A DNA stretch of 5,688 nt, from the NCBI GenBank assembly GCA_021775385.1, contig JAJFHW010000019.1, forward strand, positions 1 to 5,688, read 5' to 3'. The position numbers and the translations under genes are program-made. The notes beneath the pieces were generated by a model, which was not told the origin of the DNA, made no database searches, and saw only the letters and a list, made by a program, of their open reading frames with translations. Source of the stretch: Hyphomicrobiales bacterium. Lineage in GTDB: Bacteria > Pseudomonadota > Alphaproteobacteria > Rhizobiales > HXMU1428-3. Shown here piece by piece: positions 5,186 to 5,688 of the stretch (position 1 is its first letter; each line of letters starts with the position of its first letter).

Positions 5186-5688
5186 ATGGTCTATCAAAAA
5201 TTCAAGCAATTTTTTTCTATCTCAATAGTATTATTTATTGCTCTCTTTTCTTATTTCACCTCTCTACATGCTGAAGAGAAAAATAGCACACCTAAAGTTG
5301 TGGTAACAATTAAACCGCTACACAGTTTAGTGAGCGGGCTTATGAAAGGAGTTGGAGAACCTAAACTCCTTCTGAAAGGCGCTTCCAGTCCTCATCATTT
5401 TCAACTCAAACCTTCTGATGCCCTTGCAATAAAAAGAGCGGACCTAATAGTACGTGTTGGACCGACGCTAGAAACCCCGATGAATAAAGTTCTTGCTACT
5501 CTTAGCAGCAAAAATTCTGTTCTAAATGTTATGGAATTAGAGGGGATTAAATATTATAAACTTCGGTCCAAACATCATCATCATGAAGATGAAGGTCATG
5601 ATGACCACGATGGTCATAAGGAAAAGCATGCTAAGCATGACGACCATGATGAGCACGACGATCATAAAGAAAAACATGCTAAGCATGA
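5186..5688 (+). CDS. znuA: Zinc ABC transporter substrate-binding protein ZnuA (5' part, cut by window edge)
   Basis: The first 167 codons of a cluster A-I periplasmic metal-binding protein that delivers Zn2+ to a ZnuBC importer. A Sec signal (MVYQKFKQ, hydrophobic 9-25, likely cut after LHA near 27-29) precedes the mature start PKVVVTIKPLHSLVSGLMKG (37-54). SPHHFQLKPSDA (68-79) carries the first metal-ligand His (H70, aligning with the conserved His of E. coli ZnuA) and the PSDA signature. RADLIVRVGPTLE (84-96) is the next family block. From residue 130 the protein enters the charged metal loop typical of zinc-type members: 14 His in residues 130-167, with a 16-residue repeat HKEKHAKH-DDHDEHDD. 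The length of this loop argues for zinc over manganese. The remaining domain and its ligands lie outside the window; no stop is seen. Likely repressed by Zur under zinc excess through the boxes just upstream. Confidence 0.9.
   Translation, partial: MVYQKFKQFFSISIVLFIALFSYFTSLHAEEKNSTPKVVVTIKPLHSLVSGLMKGVGEPKLLLKGASSPHHFQLKPSDALAIKRADLIVRVGPTLETPMNKVLATLSSKNSVLNVMELEGIKYYKLRSKHHHHEDEGHDDHDGHKEKHAKHDDHDEHDDHKEKHAKH
5615..5688 (+). repeat. 48-bp tandem repeat in the znuA His-rich loop
   Basis: Unit 1 is 5615-5662 and unit 2 begins at 5663 and runs off the window. The first 26 bases of the two units differ at only two positions, both silent third-codon changes (AAG/AAA). Each unit encodes 16 residues, HKEKHAKH followed by DDHDEHDD. 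A degenerate earlier half (GHDDHDG) precedes unit 1, which fits expansion of the loop by duplication. Confidence 0.7.

Overview
The window is AT-rich bacterial DNA with six protein-coding genes. Family make-up (a TRAP transporter of the mannitol/chloroaromatic/2-oxoacid branch, the NicO + DUF1007 pair, a ZnuA-type protein and Zur-like operators) suggests a Gram-negative proteobacterium, most likely an AT-rich, perhaps marine, alphaproteobacterium. The lineage is an inference from gene content only.

Layout, right to left. At 5186 to the right edge, on the + strand, is the 5' part of znuA, the periplasmic zinc-binding protein of a ZnuABC-type ABC importer; it is cut inside its His/Asp-rich metal loop. 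Divergent from it, on the - strand, lie zevA (4271-4978; periplasmic DUF1007 protein) and zevB (3087-4256; NicO-family membrane protein with a His-rich loop). These match the ZevAB zinc-utilisation pair described in Haemophilus influenzae. The 207-bp divergent spacer (4979-5185) carries two copies of a Zur-type palindrome centred near 5132 and 5157, so import (znuA) and ZevAB are probably both controlled by zinc through Zur. Further down the same strand is a small exported thioredoxin-fold protein with a CNHC motif (2513-2908). The last two genes are the small (1806-2384) and large (81-1799) membrane subunits of a TRAP transporter, with a 6-bp gap between them and no substrate-binding (DctP) gene in view.

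How they fit together: the right half is a zinc-homeostasis locus in the cell envelope. ZnuA captures Zn2+ for import, ZevA and ZevB bind or move metal across the inner membrane, and Zur boxes tie both to zinc status. The thioredoxin-like protein might keep the cysteines of ZevA (C187, C232) or ZevB (C263, C265) in the right redox state, but that is a guess from position. The left half is a TRAP QM pair whose large subunit keeps the family framework but has lost nearly every signature motif of the transport core. That is the most unusual thing in the window.

Non-coding stretches are short. 1-80, 2385-2512 and 2909-3086 hold no recognisable gene or strong rho-independent terminator, only a few AT-rich inverted repeats. 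I see no RNA genes, insertion sequences or CRISPR arrays.
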